Below are positions 23,331-36,020 of a stretch of 64,000 bases of DNA, piece after piece. The position numbers and the translations under genes are program-made. The stretch comes from Protula sp. h YS-2021 (lineage: Eukaryota; Annelida; Polychaeta; Sabellida; Serpulidae). Location of the stretch: assembly GCA_949752745.1 (NCBI GenBank), contig OX457027.1:86001094-86065093 (forward strand), read 5' to 3'. How positions within the stretch are numbered: the stretch's first letter is position 1; each line of letters opens with the position of its first letter. The notes beneath the pieces were generated by a model. It had not been told where the DNA came from and ran no database searches. It saw only the letters and a program-made list of their open reading frames with translations.

Positions 23331-23930
23331 AGGGGAGCGATATATGGTGTTTATGGAAATGAGACGCTTTTTAGACCCCAACCGGGCGAGCCTAGGGGGT
23401 CTATAGGATTGCCCTCTGTCCATCTGTCCGTCGCCTGTCCTTCTGTGTGTCACACTTTGGATACTATATCGTTTACACGCAAGTTCTCCGAAACTATTTA
23501 TCCTAGGCAAATGCAACCTTGCACAGTGAAAAATATATATACTGAAGTTGTGCAACGTCGTGTTATTTTTCAAGTCGGCCAAACATTGCCAAAATGGGGA
23601 CTGGTCAAAAATTGTGATTTTTGGAGATAACTGCAATGCAAGAAAGGGGAGTTTTCCACGCGTGTTCTTCGAAACTATTAATCCTAGGCATATGCTACCT
23701 TGCACAGTGAATATATATGTACTGAAGTTGTGCAATGTCGTATTATTTTTCAAATTGGTCAAAAATTGCCAAAATCGCGACTTGTTGTGTCCGGTTGGGG
23801 TGTGCACCTTCGACGATGGCTTGTTCTACACATTCTACGCATAAAACCTTCATCTTTAGAGACGAAACTTTTATAACTGATTTTAAGGGACAATTATTAC
23901 ATTTTTATGAAGAAAACTTTTCCATATCCT
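23326..23930. repeat. Dispersed repeat interrupted by a pearl-like insertion
   Basis: The left part (GAGGGGAGCGATATATGGTG, then GAAATGAGACGC) and right part (ATAAAACCTTCATCTTTAGA, ACGAAACTTTTATAACTGA) are adjacent in an uninterrupted copy at 29335-29470. In this copy they are separated by the element at 23383-23792 plus about 30 extra bases. This is direct evidence that the pearl-like element moved as a unit. Confidence 0.75.
23383..23792 (-). mobile_element. Pearl-like element insertion with terminal inverted repeats
   Basis: It starts ACCCCAACCGGGCGAGCC and ends CCGGTTGGGGT, so the ends are inverted repeats of about 11 bp. Between them, on the minus strand, are two copies of the 180-bp core (GCACAGTGAA with ATATATAT and TTGTGCAACGTCGTG words) and a GACAGA/GGACGG-type tract next to the GCCTAGGGGGTCTATAGG hairpin. 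Its parts and order mirror 1-2215. Several overlapping frames here are repeat translation. Confidence 0.72.
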
Positions 23931-24799
23931 TTCCACCGTATTGTACATGAACTTTCGGTAAATGTTTGTGCAATAGGAACTGGCCTCCAGGATTCGAGCC
24001 TCAGAGCATATGAAGTTGACCCCTGTTTTCGTAGCTCTGACAGAGATATATAAACAGTAAATTTAAGGAAGAGCTGACTCGGAGCTAGTCCCTCTCTTTG
24101 CAATGTACATCGTTATAAAAGTTTGACACCTTACGAGTACACATTCGTTATAACACAGAGAAACAACTGTTTATACATTTTCCCTCATTGTTTTTTTATG
24201 TTTTATCTCCACTGGGATCCTGTGAACTTCCTACGTGCTCAAAACCGTCTGCCGGCTTATACGACAGTCTTCGTAGGAGCAGTTCGCCCCAAACTGCCAA
24301 ACTGTTTCTATATCTTGACTGCCATTCTGAAGTTTGTGTCTAAGCTCACCACAAACTTTGGACGCTTAAAAAACTCCGTTTCATTGCAAAGTACCGAGCA
24401 ATAAAGAACATGATATAAATACCGTACGATTTATAAATATATAATGGCAAATTTTATTGCATTATCCATATTAAACGAGTGTGCCCTCGCAATATTTATA
24501 AAATCTTACAGCTATTTGATGACAAGTGGTATCAATATTTGGCTTAACAAACAGCCGATGAGAGCAGTGATTTCAACGACAGCGCGTGAAAGCACGTGCT
24601 TTGGAAATTCCAGGTCATGTCTAAGCTGCAATTTCAATGGCTCACTGTGACATCACTAGGCTAGACATCAAAATATCTAGACTGGCCAGTTTTTTTGTTA
24701 AAACAAATGCGGATATGTCTCCTCCGCCCCCCCCCCCAATCAGTCACGTGGAAGAAAAATCCTTGCTTTAAAGTACCACACTGGCGAGCCCAAAAATTG

Positions 24800-25350
24800 T
24801 TTTAGAAATTGCAAAAAAAAAAACAACCTTTTTTACAGAAAATGAAGAACAACTTTGAGGTAAACATTTGCACTGTATGTGGGTCCTTCTTGCCACGTTT
24901 CAGTCTAATTCAACAAACTGTTTCGGAGATATCGCAAACAATATGGCCAAAAAACTTAAAAATCAGAAATCTAAAAAATCGCCAAAAACACATTTTCAAC
25001 GGAAATAAAGAAAAACTTCACAGTACACATTTGCGCCATATGTTTGTTCTTCTTGCGACGTTTGAGCCTTATCCAACGAACTGTTTTGGAGATTTAGCCT
25101 GCCAAAGTGAAAAAAAATGCACGAACCCCCCCCCCCCCCCCCCCCATGTTCAAAAATTTGCCAAAAATAGAATTCCTCAAGGAACGAAAAAGAATAACAC
25201 GGACATCATCTAGACACGTACCCCAACATGTATCTAAGTTTTGAGAAAAATCGACTCATTAATTTCATAACAACTCACTGCGGACAGACGTATGGACAGA
25301 CAGACGGACGGACGCACCAATGCTATATATGTCTCCTTTAGGGGGAGACA
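24800..25350. mobile_element. Pearl-like element with another core repeat and microsatellite end
   Basis: Two degenerate copies of a 165-bp core (AACATTTGCACTGTATGTG and ACACATTTGCGCCATATGT, each followed by TTCTTGC-ACGTTT and an AACTGTTTCGGAGAT-type word). They are followed by GACAGACAGACGGACGGACG near 25293-25312 and a perfect GTCTCC-TTTAG-GGGAGAC stem. The 134-residue frame is repeat translation. A C tract interrupts it at 25127-25145. Confidence 0.65.
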
Positions 25351-25714
25351 CATAAATATGGATGAAAATCGTTCAAATTTTGAGAAAACTTTATGTTGTC
25401 TCTCTTTTACAAATCGTTTATCTTATACGTCCTATTCTTTCCTACACATGTCCTTGACCTGCATAAAATTCCACACCGGAACAAATTGCACAATTGGCGA
25501 TCATTCGAGTATTTTCCACTCTCTTATACCATCACGAAAAGTTTTTTTCTGTAAACCAGACAAAATCTGAAGACATCTTCATAAATTTGAAAGAGTAGCT
25601 TCTGCAGAAAGCAATCAATGAAAACAAATTTGCTCGCAGATTTACAAATAAAGAGTGATATAAATTAGTTTCTATTCCAGCCTGTCAGTCAAGACATGAA
25701 AACAATCTTGCAAT

Positions 25715-26110
25715 TTGGGACAAACTAGCTCCAAGAATCAACTCGCTACTGAGGAATCCGCTACCGCTGCAGATTCCCGGTATATAATAATACACAAATC
25801 AACAGCGCTCGTTTTATGGCACCTCTGTGGCGATGGTGTGCAAGAGTCGACGACCAACACGTCTTTATTGGCATTTGTTAAAGGTCCTCAAAGCACAACG
25901 GCAATGATATACAACTTCTGTGTTACGCTTTCTTTAATAGACAAGAATACGGAAATAACCACAATCCCCCGCAATGTCTGGCATTTGCTTACATCCAGGA
26001 CGCATTGGTTATGACGTGAAAAAGTGTTTTTTAATTATCCACCCAAACATTTGAATTTGTATTTCAAAAGCATCGATGAAATTGAAAGTTAAACTAGAGC
26101 CTTGGTGAAG
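25715..26110. repeat. Dispersed repeat family D, copy 2 (left part)
   Basis: GACAAACTAGCTCCAAGAA, GTCTTTATTGGCATTTGTTA, AAGGTCCTCAAAGCACAACG and ATACAACTTCTGTGTTACG recur in the same order at 26928-27110. The 99-residue frame here is not conserved in that second copy, where it is broken, so it is not treated as coding. Confidence 0.75.
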
Positions 26111-26499
26111 CAGGATCCCCAGTGTAACGGGACATGCATTTAATTTAAACAATTTCATTGAACAGGTCTCATACTGGCGCGTATAACATCATAGCTCTTC
26201 ATAAGCTAAGCCTTTTATACTGTGATGGGCAAGATTTAGGCCTATAACCTTGTAATACATACATGTAATGCTTACTTGGTCTTTATGAATCAGCCAGTAA
26301 ATGAAGCGTTTCCATGCTGTTATCTTATCTTGACAACTATTCTTTTCAAATTAAGTCTTAACTTGTAACAGAGAAAACATTTAGTTGCGTGAGCCTATTC
26401 CAATTATAATACAATAATAATTTCATTATGTGACACTCCAAAACAAATATACAATACTATTAAAATATTATATTATTTTAAATTATAATTATATTTTTC

Positions 26500-27240
26500 A
26501 ACCTTGCACCACTTCTTCCTTTTTTAATATTTTTCAAAAATAACCTGACGCTGCACATCTACAATTGATGGTCTTTTTACGCCTACGATATAAAATGCGT
26601 CGGAGATACCGCGCGAACAAAAGTGCGGCCAAGTTCATAAGTATATCTTACCCTTACACGGGGGATAATAATGTGGGTGCACACAACAAATTTTTATGTA
26701 ATTCTGCATCTATCAATTATTTGAGCATATATTTCACAGATAATTCATGTTCACTTTACATGATTTTATTGGTAACTTGACTTTGGTCACATGGTATTTA
26801 AAGTCCAGAATGTAAACAAACGTTCGACGGGCGAGTGGGGAAGCTGATTTTTCTGCCCTTTAACATAAAACGTAGCTCTGACAGTGAGATATACGATGTT
26901 TTTTAAAGTCAGAGCTGACTCGGAGCTAGGGACGAACTAGCTCCAAGAAGCGGTACGCTAAAAAGTTTCCTCGCACCGCTTCAACTGCGCTCGCACTGAG
27001 GCACTCCTGTGGCTACTTGGTGCGAGATTCAACGACCCACAAGTCTTTATTGGCATTTACTAAAGGTCCTCAAAATACAACGGTAATGACATACAACTTC
27101 TGTGTTACGGAAATAGCCACAAATCTCAAGCAATAATTGACATTTGTTTGTATACAGGGAGCATACTTTTACGTGAAAGAGTAACAATAATTTTTTCAAT
27201 TATCGACCAAAAAAATTTTGAATTGATATTTGCGTATTGT
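26500..27240. repeat. Dispersed repeat family D, copy 3 (most complete)
   Basis: Joins the TTCTGCATCTATCAATTATT / GTAAACAAACG half to the GTCAGAGCTGACTCGGAGCTA word and then to the ACGAACTAGCTCCAAGAAG / GTCTTTATTGGCATTTAC half, so it shows how the pieces at 22920 and 25715 belong together. A short CGGAGATACCGCGCGAAC / CACGGGGGATAA piece at its left resembles a pearl-type end. Confidence 0.72.
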
Positions 27241-27639
27241 ATTACACAAATACGAATGCTGTTAGTCATGTCATTACTGTAAAACTATGTATTGTCCATA
27301 AACCCTTCGCTCGTACAAGGTATCAGCTTAATGTGAATGTCGCGTTTTCGCATAATCGCTAATTGATGACTTAGAACTTGTGTGATCAATTGGTATGGAT
27401 TATGTAATTCTAAAGTTACACAAAAGGGCAGGCATCTAATAAGTTTTCTACTTCTAGCCTTCGCCCTTCTAATTTCGATGTTCCAACTGTAAATTAATTG
27501 TGTTTTTTCTTTTCTCTACGAGAAAAACTTACTGTTTAAAGTTCACAGGTTTACTAATTGTACACATGCGAGAAATTAGAATAAAACATTCTTATTCTTG
27601 ATATATTAAAAAGAACGTAAAAAATAAAAAGTCAAATAT

Positions 27640-28090
27640 TGTGGGTTAACAAAATAAATTTATACGTAATTCTGCATCTATCAACTATTTTCGTATATAC
27701 TTCACAAACAAACTATAACCCCTTTGTTTCAATTTTTGGTCACTTGACTTTCGTCACGTGACAGTTAAAGGCCGGAATGTAAACAAACATTTGACAGGTG
27801 GGTGCGGAAGCTAACTTTTGTGCACTTTTATGAACAAATTAAAGATATACAGTTCACTAAGAATTGTGCCTGTTTTACGGAAGGGGTATATTGGGCATGT
27901 ACTTTTTGTACGAGTAAATGTTTGAATAATAGGGACTTGTATGCAGGATTCGTGCCTCAGAACATATGAAGTTGATCCCTATACGTGGAACAATGGAAAG
28001 CTTCGTAGCTCTGACAGAGAGATACCCGATGTTATACAAGTCAGAGCTGACTCGGAGATAGGGATGAACTACCGGAGGGGGGCAAAATGG
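27640..28090. repeat. Dispersed repeat family D, copy 4
   Basis: Carries TTCTGCATCTATCAACTATT, a GGTCACTTGACTTTCGTCAC word, ATGTAAACAAACATTTGACA, CTTCGTAGCTCTGACAGAGA and GTCAGAGCTGACTCGGAGAT. The last two form an imperfect inverted pair (AGCTCTGAC / GTCAGAGCT), also present at 24018-24082 and 26871-26930. Confidence 0.72.
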
Positions 28091-28660
28091 TGAGCGATAA
28101 TACAATTACTATTGAAAACACACTACAAAATTAGTTTTGCGTAAAAGGGGCAGTATTCTTAACTTATATTATACAACCTTAATTTTTCATGCGATGACTT
28201 GCGCCCAAATCGAAGCAATGAGAACATATTTTCCCCAACACTAAAGAATACAAACTGTAAACTTGAAAAATACTTTAAAACGAGAATGTAGGATATCGAA
28301 ATGTTTACTAGCAGCACATGTGGTGTAAATTTAAAATAAAAATGATAACACTGTCGCCATGTGCACCATTAGATTCAACTGGTAATCGCTAAGAGTCAAC
28401 CCCCTCCACCGTCGGTCAAATAGTAATTAACTTATACTTTTGGGAAATTTTGTTGCTCGATGCAGACCATTGTCATGGAAAACCTGACAGAAAATGGATT
28501 AACCCAGATACAAATTGCGGTAAATATATTTATAAATCAGCTAAAAGTGTATTTACTTTACCCGGAATTCCGCAAGTTTCGCGTATTTTTGTTTTGAATC
28601 TATTTACACTTTGGATTAAAAGTTATTATGCTGTTGCCTTTTCAGATTATTGTGGTACAG

Positions 28661-28664
<4 letters not shown>

Positions 28665-28698
<34 letters not shown>
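28665..28698. repeat. Poly-T run of 34 bases
   Basis: Uninterrupted T. On the minus strand it would be a poly-A tail, but no retroposed gene or SINE was recognised next to it. Confidence 0.95.
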
Positions 28699-28699
<1 letters not shown>

Positions 28700-29334
28700 T
28701 TTCTTTCACTCTTAATGCCCATGCATCTTTTCAGAAACGGCTGTGGCTGTCACATATAAAGGGTCAATTAGATATGGATACATGTGAAAAAATTATTGAC
28801 TCATGATGTCATCATTAACAACTTGTGACGTTTAAATTTTGCAAAGTTATATATCCAGAAAACAGGTTACATCTTCATTTTGTGACAAAAAACGTCATGA
28901 TAATGAAGTTTTTCAGCAATCATCACGGTCAACTAGACTGGCAAGCGTCGTTAATAAATTGCGTAAATAATCCATGTGTCCTTGACCTGTACCCACAAAA
29001 TTTTGAGTTCTGTGATTTTTCGGCTCTGGTCCCTACTGTCAACATTTGAAAAGTAAACATAACAACAATGTTTTATTTTCCAGTTATAAAGAATTTAAAT
29101 TGTACGTTATCAGCATAAATACTAAAAGTGCTGTATAGTTTGTTTGTGCATTGGAAATGTATTTTGTGCATATTAGACAAAACGCGTATATATTGTATTA
29201 GCTTCCACAATGATCATAACCGCTAATCCCTAGTGGCCTTAGCCCAGCCACTCATCTTACCTGGACTTGAGCGACAACGAGACACCGGATATCGCTGAAC
29301 CATTTCCACATCGATTCTCTCGTGTGATGGTTTA

Positions 29335-29470
29335 CTAGGGGAGCGATATATGGTGCCCAGCGATATGGAAATGAGATGCCTTTTATAGTGAATTTTATAC
29401 GTAAAACTTTCTTCTTTAAAGACGAAACTTTTGACATTGATTTTATGGGACAGGTATTACATTTTAATGA
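29335..29470. repeat. Uninterrupted copy of the repeat at 23326-23930
   Basis: AGGGGAGCGATATATGGTG, GGAAATGAGATGCC, CTTTAAAGACGAAACTTTT and GGGACAGGTATTACATTTT run without a break. The copy at 23326 has the same words split by the pearl-like insertion. Confidence 0.75.
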
Positions 29471-30410
29471 AGAAACTGAAAATGTTATACCTTAATCAGG
29501 TTTAGAATTGTCTCATTTCCATGTCTCCGTGACATTTCTATACCGTTTCCCTCGAAATAAGCTCCTAAGTGTCTACCTTTAATAGAGACTCTGACAAATT
29601 CCTTTCTTCGCATTTTTACATTGTTTTAACTAGAATAGCAACTAACCCTTCGCGTCAGAGTTAAAATATACATCAAACAGAATAGTTTCAATAAATACAT
29701 CTTGTACGGCCTAAGAGCGCCAACTCCATCTTAACATTAAAGAACAAACTAAATACCGATTTAATTTTAGGTGTGAGATTGCATAATGAAAATCGAGAAA
29801 GAGAAATGCAATGCAATGTCTAAATCATGATAGACAACAACTAAAATGAGCGCCTCATGAATGGCAGCTACGAAAATTTGAGCTCTGCAAATAATATGAT
29901 TTTTAACTTGGATAACTCCAACAAAACATGAACATTTTTAGTTTACATTGTTTACAAAAGTTCAGAGAATCAGTGCATACATAACGTCTGGATAAATCTA
30001 TAGTTTTTAAAAAGTGAACTTTGAAGTACATATCTTTTAGTATTTATACACATAATGTTAGTACAAGTGTACTTTGCACGCATCGCTACTTGGATTACAA
30101 ACAATAGCCTTTCAGTTTCGTGCATTTGTTGAGTTTGGATATGCGCGCTTTTATTATTCATTGAATATGCTTCCAAGCTTCGACTGAATGTAGAATATCA
30201 AAGCCTTACCGTCGTTCTAGGTATGTTAAAATGTGTAGGAGATGTATTCCGATGATGGAACGAAAACGACCGTTTGTAAATAAAAAAGAACCGTTAATTT
30301 TAGTAATCTTATCTCAATATCTGTTCGTGATAGGCGAATAAATAACGCAATTTTAGCCACAGTCCATGAAAGACCCCTGCGCAAAACCTTGAACTATATT
30401 AACCATATTA

Positions 30411-32152
30411 ACAGTTACTGAAACATGGATACGTGATCGAGACTATTATGAAACCGTCCAAATATATCCCCTCGGTACCACCTTTTCTCGAGAAGATTGC
30501 AAGTTTAAATCTGACTGTGGTGTAGCTATTTGCCGTGATGGGCTAAAATCAAAATACAAAACATTCGAAACAATTTTGACACCTATGACGATGAAGAAGA
30601 TCAGAACATGATGGGATAAAACACATCGGAAAATGTTGGTTATATCATTAAACTAAATAAGTGTTCACCAAATAAAGATTGTGAGTTAGATCCGATTCCA
30701 ACCGAATCAGTAAATTTATGTGGTACGGAGCTTTCGCCTTTGCTAACCCAAATTATCAATTTCTCTCTAAAAACTGCAGCAGTGCTAAAGCGTTTAAAGG
30801 TGTTATAGTTTGCTGAAGAAACGCGATCTCAAAAAATGCTTGAAAAAATACAGAACGGTTTTGTTAGCAAGCTAATGGAAAGAGTATTTGCTAAACAAAT
30901 ATCTAAACATTTGGATAGTAATGACTTTGCGAAAAGCTACAATCAGATAGAAAAAGAAACACTCAACCGAAACGGCTGTCGTCAAAGTGCTGGATGATAT
31001 CCTGCTTAACTTGGATAAACCCGACCATGCAGTCATGGTGTCCCTCCTTGACTTGTCTGGTGCCTTGGACGCCGTCAAACACAGCATACTATTAAAGAGG
31101 CTGGAAACGACGTTTGGTATTGAAGACATGGCGTTATCGTGGTTTAAAGCCTACCCCCCTCCAAAAAAAAAATAATGTCCATAGTTGTTTGCTTGAACGG
31201 TCATTACTCGGAGCCAGCTGGTTTGAATGTTTCGGTCCCCCAAAGTTCAATACTAGGACCAAGTTTGTATTCAACTTCTTACTACTTATTTTTTATCTAT
31301 ATGCGGACGGTACACAGTTAAAGGAACCCACCAAACTAACACCTCCCTCATTCTAGTTCGAGGCAGCGGAGGAGCTTGCAAACGGAATTCGCCATATTGC
31401 GCGTTGAATGAAGAGTAATAGACTAAAACTCACTCCACAAAAACGGAATTTCTCATTATTTCAAGCGTTAAAAACCGACAAAAAAATTGAAATAAACAGT
31501 CTTGACATTGGCGATGCTTTGATACTGTTGTCTGAAAGCGCTAGAGACCCAGGTCTCATCATTGACTCATTACTTGATCTCGAAGCTCACATAAGCAAAT
31601 TCTGTCAAAAGTGTTATTTTTAACCTGTCCTGGTTTGAGAAAATTTGTGATTGTTTGACTTTTGAAACCTATAAATCTAGTGCAGTGTTTAGTGATCATA
31701 TGTTTGGATTTTGTAATGGCGTATAGTTTGGTTACCCGGAGTTCGATTGGATAAATAACAACGTGTAATGAATTTCGCTGCGCGTTTAATCACTGGTATT
31801 TCTCGAGATCGAAGTATTAGTCAGGCGTTAAAGGATTTACACTAGCTACCACTCTACTATAGCATTCAGTTTGAACTTTCAGTTTGAACTTTCAAAGGCC
31901 TAAACGGTGATAGTCCTAGTTAAATGTCTGTATTGCTTCAGCAATACAAACGGACAGGACGGTTGAGATCACTAGGACAAAAGTTGCTAACTATCCCAAA
32001 TAGTCGAAGTGAGTATGGTGAAAGGGCATTCAGTGTTGTTGTATTGAGTAACTGGAATGCTCTACTCTTTAATCTAAGGTATTCGGAATCCGAGCCAGAC
32101 TTCAGAAAAAATAAAAGACCCACCTTTTTAAAACTATTTTATAGCACGTAGT
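30411..32152 (+). pseudogene. LINE B relic: endonuclease trace, reverse transcriptase and C-terminal region
   Basis: A second decayed LINE. Blocks in order: VTETWIRDRDYYE (30411), DCELDPIPTESVNLCGTELS (about 30680), ETAVVKVLDDILLNLDKPDH and LLDLSGALDAVKHSILLKRL (30968-31105), FGIEDMALSWFKAY, YADGTQL (about 31297; the second catalytic aspartate of YADD is glycine), MKSNRLKLTPQK (31408), LDIGDALI and GLIIDSLLDLEAHISK, then GLRSLGQKLLTIPNSRSEYG-type text and the WNAL / FKL ending at 32151. Frames change at least five times. No array or insertion interrupts it. LINE A and LINE B differ in sequence, so they are separate families or old copies. Confidence 0.88.
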
Positions 32153-32229
32153 TGTATTCCATTTTTTATGCTTTCGTGATGTGTGTGTTTTAGACCAACT
32201 GACGTCTGCCTGTTTTCTAACACCAGTAG

Positions 32230-33640
32230 GAGCATCCGCCATCTTTATGTGCACAGTTTTGACCCAACTGCTTTCAAATTCCGCAGAATGTTCCCCATGT
32301 AGTCCCCTCTTGAAAAATTACTTTTAGTGGCGATCCGCCAAAAATTGACCATATGGAAGCATTTAACAGTTTGATTGTATTTCTTGTTAATTCTAGAAGA
32401 CTGTTCTTCAGATGATCTTTTCTTTAAAAATTACGTTTTTTGACGGTATTTAAAAAAGTTGGCATCATATAAAAAGTGATACAGAAAATGAAAAGTGTAT
32501 TAAATGTTTCTTATTGCACTCCCACAGAGTGCTTGCATAGCAACTTCCTGTGCAATAAACTGGTACTCTCCGGTGATTGCTCAACAAGATAAGTATTAAA
32601 CAAGAACATATTATCAGTAGAGTGGTTAATAGAAGCAACCAAAACTTCCTCACAGGATAGAATTAGTATCAAGAGAAGTGCTACACACTGATAATAGGGA
32701 GTTGTGACATAAATTTATGGATCACTGTCACTAAAAATATGTGTGTGTGTGCGTTAAAAAATTCCAAAGCAAAAATGTAAATCTTGCTTGCATTACAGCT
32801 TAGATAAAAACCTGTGAAACACAATTTTTTTCTACAACTTAAAACAAAACTATCCAGAGAAATTGTGATCAACTGGATTCAAGTGAAACAAGTACGAAAG
32901 GCATTGTTAAAAGTGAAAGTAGCATTTTGAAAACGGGTTAGTGAAAAAGTTTAAAGGCCAAGATTTGCTTGACTCCTGCCGGATCCCAAAACGACGCCTA
33001 AACTTTAAAGAAATTTTACTAAATCTACTAGCAAAAGAAAAGTATTTAAAAACAAAACTTGATCCATACTTTCAAACGGGGGCATGAGGTTGATTTGGGG
33101 TGTACACAAAAATCATTTAAAAGAAAAGATCATCTGAAGAGTATCATTCTAAAATTTAGAATAAATCTAATCGGACTGCAGGAGATAATGCCTTTTGGGG
33201 AAACAATGTCCAGGGACATTGTGACCAGCCGAGATCTAGTGAATCCAGTATCTATAGGCTGGCATGGTCACAAAACTGGTAGTCATATTTTAAAAACCGA
33301 TCATTACAAATTGAAAATTCGCCCAAATTTGTTAAAATCCGGTCAAAAATGAGGGAGAAGAAGTATTTTGATAAAAGCTGTTTTCAAATGCCCTCCATTG
33401 AGCAAAAAAAAGTAATTTGCAAAGGAAGGCAGCCCAGTGAATATATGTGTAAAAGTTGAAGACAATCCGATCGAAATTGTGAAAAAGAAGCATTTTGAAA
33501 ACTGGCAGGAGAAAAATGATAAATGTTCCCCCTCATCTGGCCAATTTTATATCCATAAAAAGTTGCCAAAAATAATTTTTCGAGAGAATTTACATGCATA
33601 GCTACGTACGTACGTACATACAAACAAACAATGCAACGCC
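32230..33640 (-). repeat. Degenerate pearl-like core repeats, mostly reversed
   Basis: A forward piece at 32255-32370 (CTCTTGAAAAATTACTTTTAGTGGCGATCCGCCA-type words) and reversed pieces at 33060-33560 (AAGAAGCATTTTGAAAACTGGC, CAATCCGATCGAAATTGTG, ATCTGGCCAATTTT) match the 155-bp family at 57700-58460. ACATTGTGACCAGCCGAGATC at about 33219 reverses the word near 58590. A TACG repeat lies at 33601-33622. Between them, 32450-33050 holds no recognised gene. Confidence 0.55.
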
Positions 33641-33929
33641 CCCAGCTACGTGATAAAACCAACCCGAAGAAGTCGGATGCTCGAAAAACCGTTAGACATA
33701 GATCTTTTCGAAATTGTTTTTACTCCTAGGGCTTGTACCTTTGCCACCTTAATAAACATCAACTGTAACATTCATTGCATGTGACTTAAATGAGAACAGT
33801 TAACGTGCGCTGTGCTGCCATCGGAGGGCGCTTAGAAATCGTTGTGTAATTACTCTGTCGCAGTACACACTCCAGTACAGGCATAGCAGCTGTATTTGGT
33901 CCCCGTTTGGGATACAGATTACACAAAAT

Positions 33930-34025
33930 TATGTACGTCAAGTTCCGACATGCAGACGGACGGACAAATCCGAATGCTATAGTCCCCGCCTTTATGCTAT
34001 ATGCGGTGGCGCTGGACTAAAACAA
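33930..34025. mobile_element. Pearl-like end fragment
   Basis: GACATGCAGACGGACGGACA (33950) is followed by GCTATAGTCCCCGCC and a GCTATATGCGGTGGCGCTGG stem-like end, as in the other pearl-type ends of the window. No core repeats precede it directly. Confidence 0.5.
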
Positions 34026-34029
34026 ACAA

Positions 34030-35880
34030 AAAAAAAACTACAAGGGGTACGGAGTGACTACATGAAAAACATTGCAGCCAAATTTCAAAACAACAACCAG
34101 AAATTGCCTCTATATACACATAAGGGACGGTCGGTAAGCCATTCTTTGCTGGGCTTAGGCCACTAGCGAAACGAACAGAAAATCCGGTAAAAAAGTTACA
34201 TACTTACATAAAAGCCTCAAAAGTGACAATTTTGAGGCCGGACGCAGCCCACACGAAATGCCAATTCCGTTAACAATATGGTAATGTTCATTAAGTACTG
34301 CGCATGAAGGGATTTCAGAATCTCACTGCGCGGTCCGTTGAAAAAGGGGTGTTATTTCAAAACTACAGATACAGGAGTATAATATATAAATATAAGTTAA
34401 AAAGTAGTATATTTATTTAAGATTTTAATCTCAAAAATATCGTATTATATACTTCGAAGCCATCACAATGTGTTTTCCAATATGTTAACATTGACTATTG
34501 CGATCCATAATCAACATATTGCCAGATATTTTAAGTGTAAGTATATGGGTTTTTACCCTTGCTGTATTTACAATGCGTTGTCGATCAGCTCGAGAGGCAG
34601 CATCGGTGCAGTGTCAGTCACCTGACTGAATCATTCTAAACTTATCGGGGTCCGATAAACAGGAAATTTTGATCGTCCGCGTTTTTAATTCTCACAGATC
34701 AAGTTAAGGTTAATTCCATAATTTTTGGATACTATTATCATTATTATTATACAGTGAACCCGCCTCGGTCAGCTCGCGTCTTACACGTGGTTCATAAGCA
34801 GCGACTTCTCCTTTTAGGTAAGATTGAAATCACTGTCTCTTTCTTTGTCATTTATGTAAGCTTTGGCGCGTTGCCGCGACTTGGGCATAGTGCAGAGTAG
34901 TGGATCCGCTTGCTACGGCCTCTGGAGCGACCCACGACTCGTACACGTGGTTATCACAGAAACGGTCTATCTATATCGGGTACGTCATCTCGACACGGGA
35001 CGTTGCAACGTCCCTGTATCGCTGTAAGTGGTTCTCCTTCGCTTTGCCATGAACATATATTTCAGCAAGTGTTAGGGCACGGCCTGTGTGATTGGTCACG
35101 GGTAGCACGTAAAGTTGATCGTCACTGTCACGACCGTAGCTGTGACAATGTAAAGAAACAACATTTTCGGAACAAGATTTTTGTTGTATGATGTCATGCA
35201 ATTTAACATCACGTGACATCTACAGTTCTTCGATGCGGAATTGGTTGTAAAACGTCATCGTATGCGTTTTCGTGTACAATGACTTTGTTGCTCTGCGCGA
35301 CTACACAAATTACTAAAACAGACGAGTTTGAATCAGGGAACATAGAGAACGGTCGTCGTTTTTAGAACTTAAACTTTGTTTGGGTTCATGACTGTTAGTT
35401 CCTGGAATCGAACCAGTCAAAGTTGTCACCAAAGAAGCACTTTTGTTTCGTAACGGGTTAGCATTGCGTAGAATCGTCCACGTAATGCCTCGATGACCTT
35501 TTAACGCTGCTACTTCGACGTTTTATCACTATTTCAACGTTTGAAATCATTTTAGCGATTAGTTCATGAATGTCACGGGTTGACCCCAAACTTTCCTTTC
35601 ATGCCAGAGGTCGTTACTCGCACTGGTCCACAATGTGCTGAGTTGTGGAAGCAGGTATCACCTGCTAAAACACCAGATATCGACACTATTTCAGGTCGTT
35701 CATGCTGTAGGTTGACCACGAAGCGTCTGAAACACATGCTCTCGGTGTTGCATCGACTTTTTATTGCTAATTTCAATGGTTTAACATGATGTATTGCTGT
35801 TTTAGGTACTTTGTCGTATGTTGACATGTAGTCAACAGTTTATATGACAATAGCTAATGTTATTACACACTTATGTCGTT
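34030..35880. other. No recognised gene
   Basis: Somewhat higher GC than its neighbours from about 34850. Overlapping short frames on both strands show no family resemblance. A TACAGTGAACCC word at 34752 looks like one end of a pogo-type element but no partner end was found. Part of the right side may be leader or repeat sequence of the DIRS-order relic that follows. Confidence 0.35.
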
Positions 35881-35884
35881 GTTT

Positions 35885-36020
35885 TGTGTTACAGAACAAC
35901 AACCAATCACAGACTCTTATGCCTTCTTCAAGAGAGCTGGTGACTCTTACATGGGTTGCACCGCGTGTCTGCAACGCAAGGGAATGGAACCCTGCACGTT
36001 GCACAGTAGATGCGAGTAGT
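35885..36020 (+). pseudogene. Possible gag-like cysteine cluster of DIRS-order relic A
   Basis: One frame reads AFFKRAGDSYMGCTACLQR and then CTLHSRCE before a stop. The C-x2-C then C-x5-C-type spacing resembles the cysteine cluster found in gag-like proteins of DIRS-order elements, and the position is about 2 kb upstream of a clear DIRS-type reverse transcriptase. The match is short, and 36020-37960 has no recognisable blocks. A host origin cannot be excluded. Confidence 0.25.

Larger units (their letters stand above)
28110..30400. other. Gene-poor AT-rich stretch
   Basis: No host exon or transposon protein was recognised. It contains a run of 34 T at 28665-28698 and the uninterrupted dispersed repeat at 29335-29470. 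The open frames are short, overlap on both strands and show no family resemblance. Confidence 0.5.

Noticed and set aside
23313..23844. Overlapping frames of 98 and 164 residues
   Set aside because: Repeat translation of the pearl-like insertion; the internal peptide repeats follow the 180-bp DNA unit.
28450..28806. 118-residue frame
   Set aside because: It runs through the 34-T tract and has no recognisable domain.
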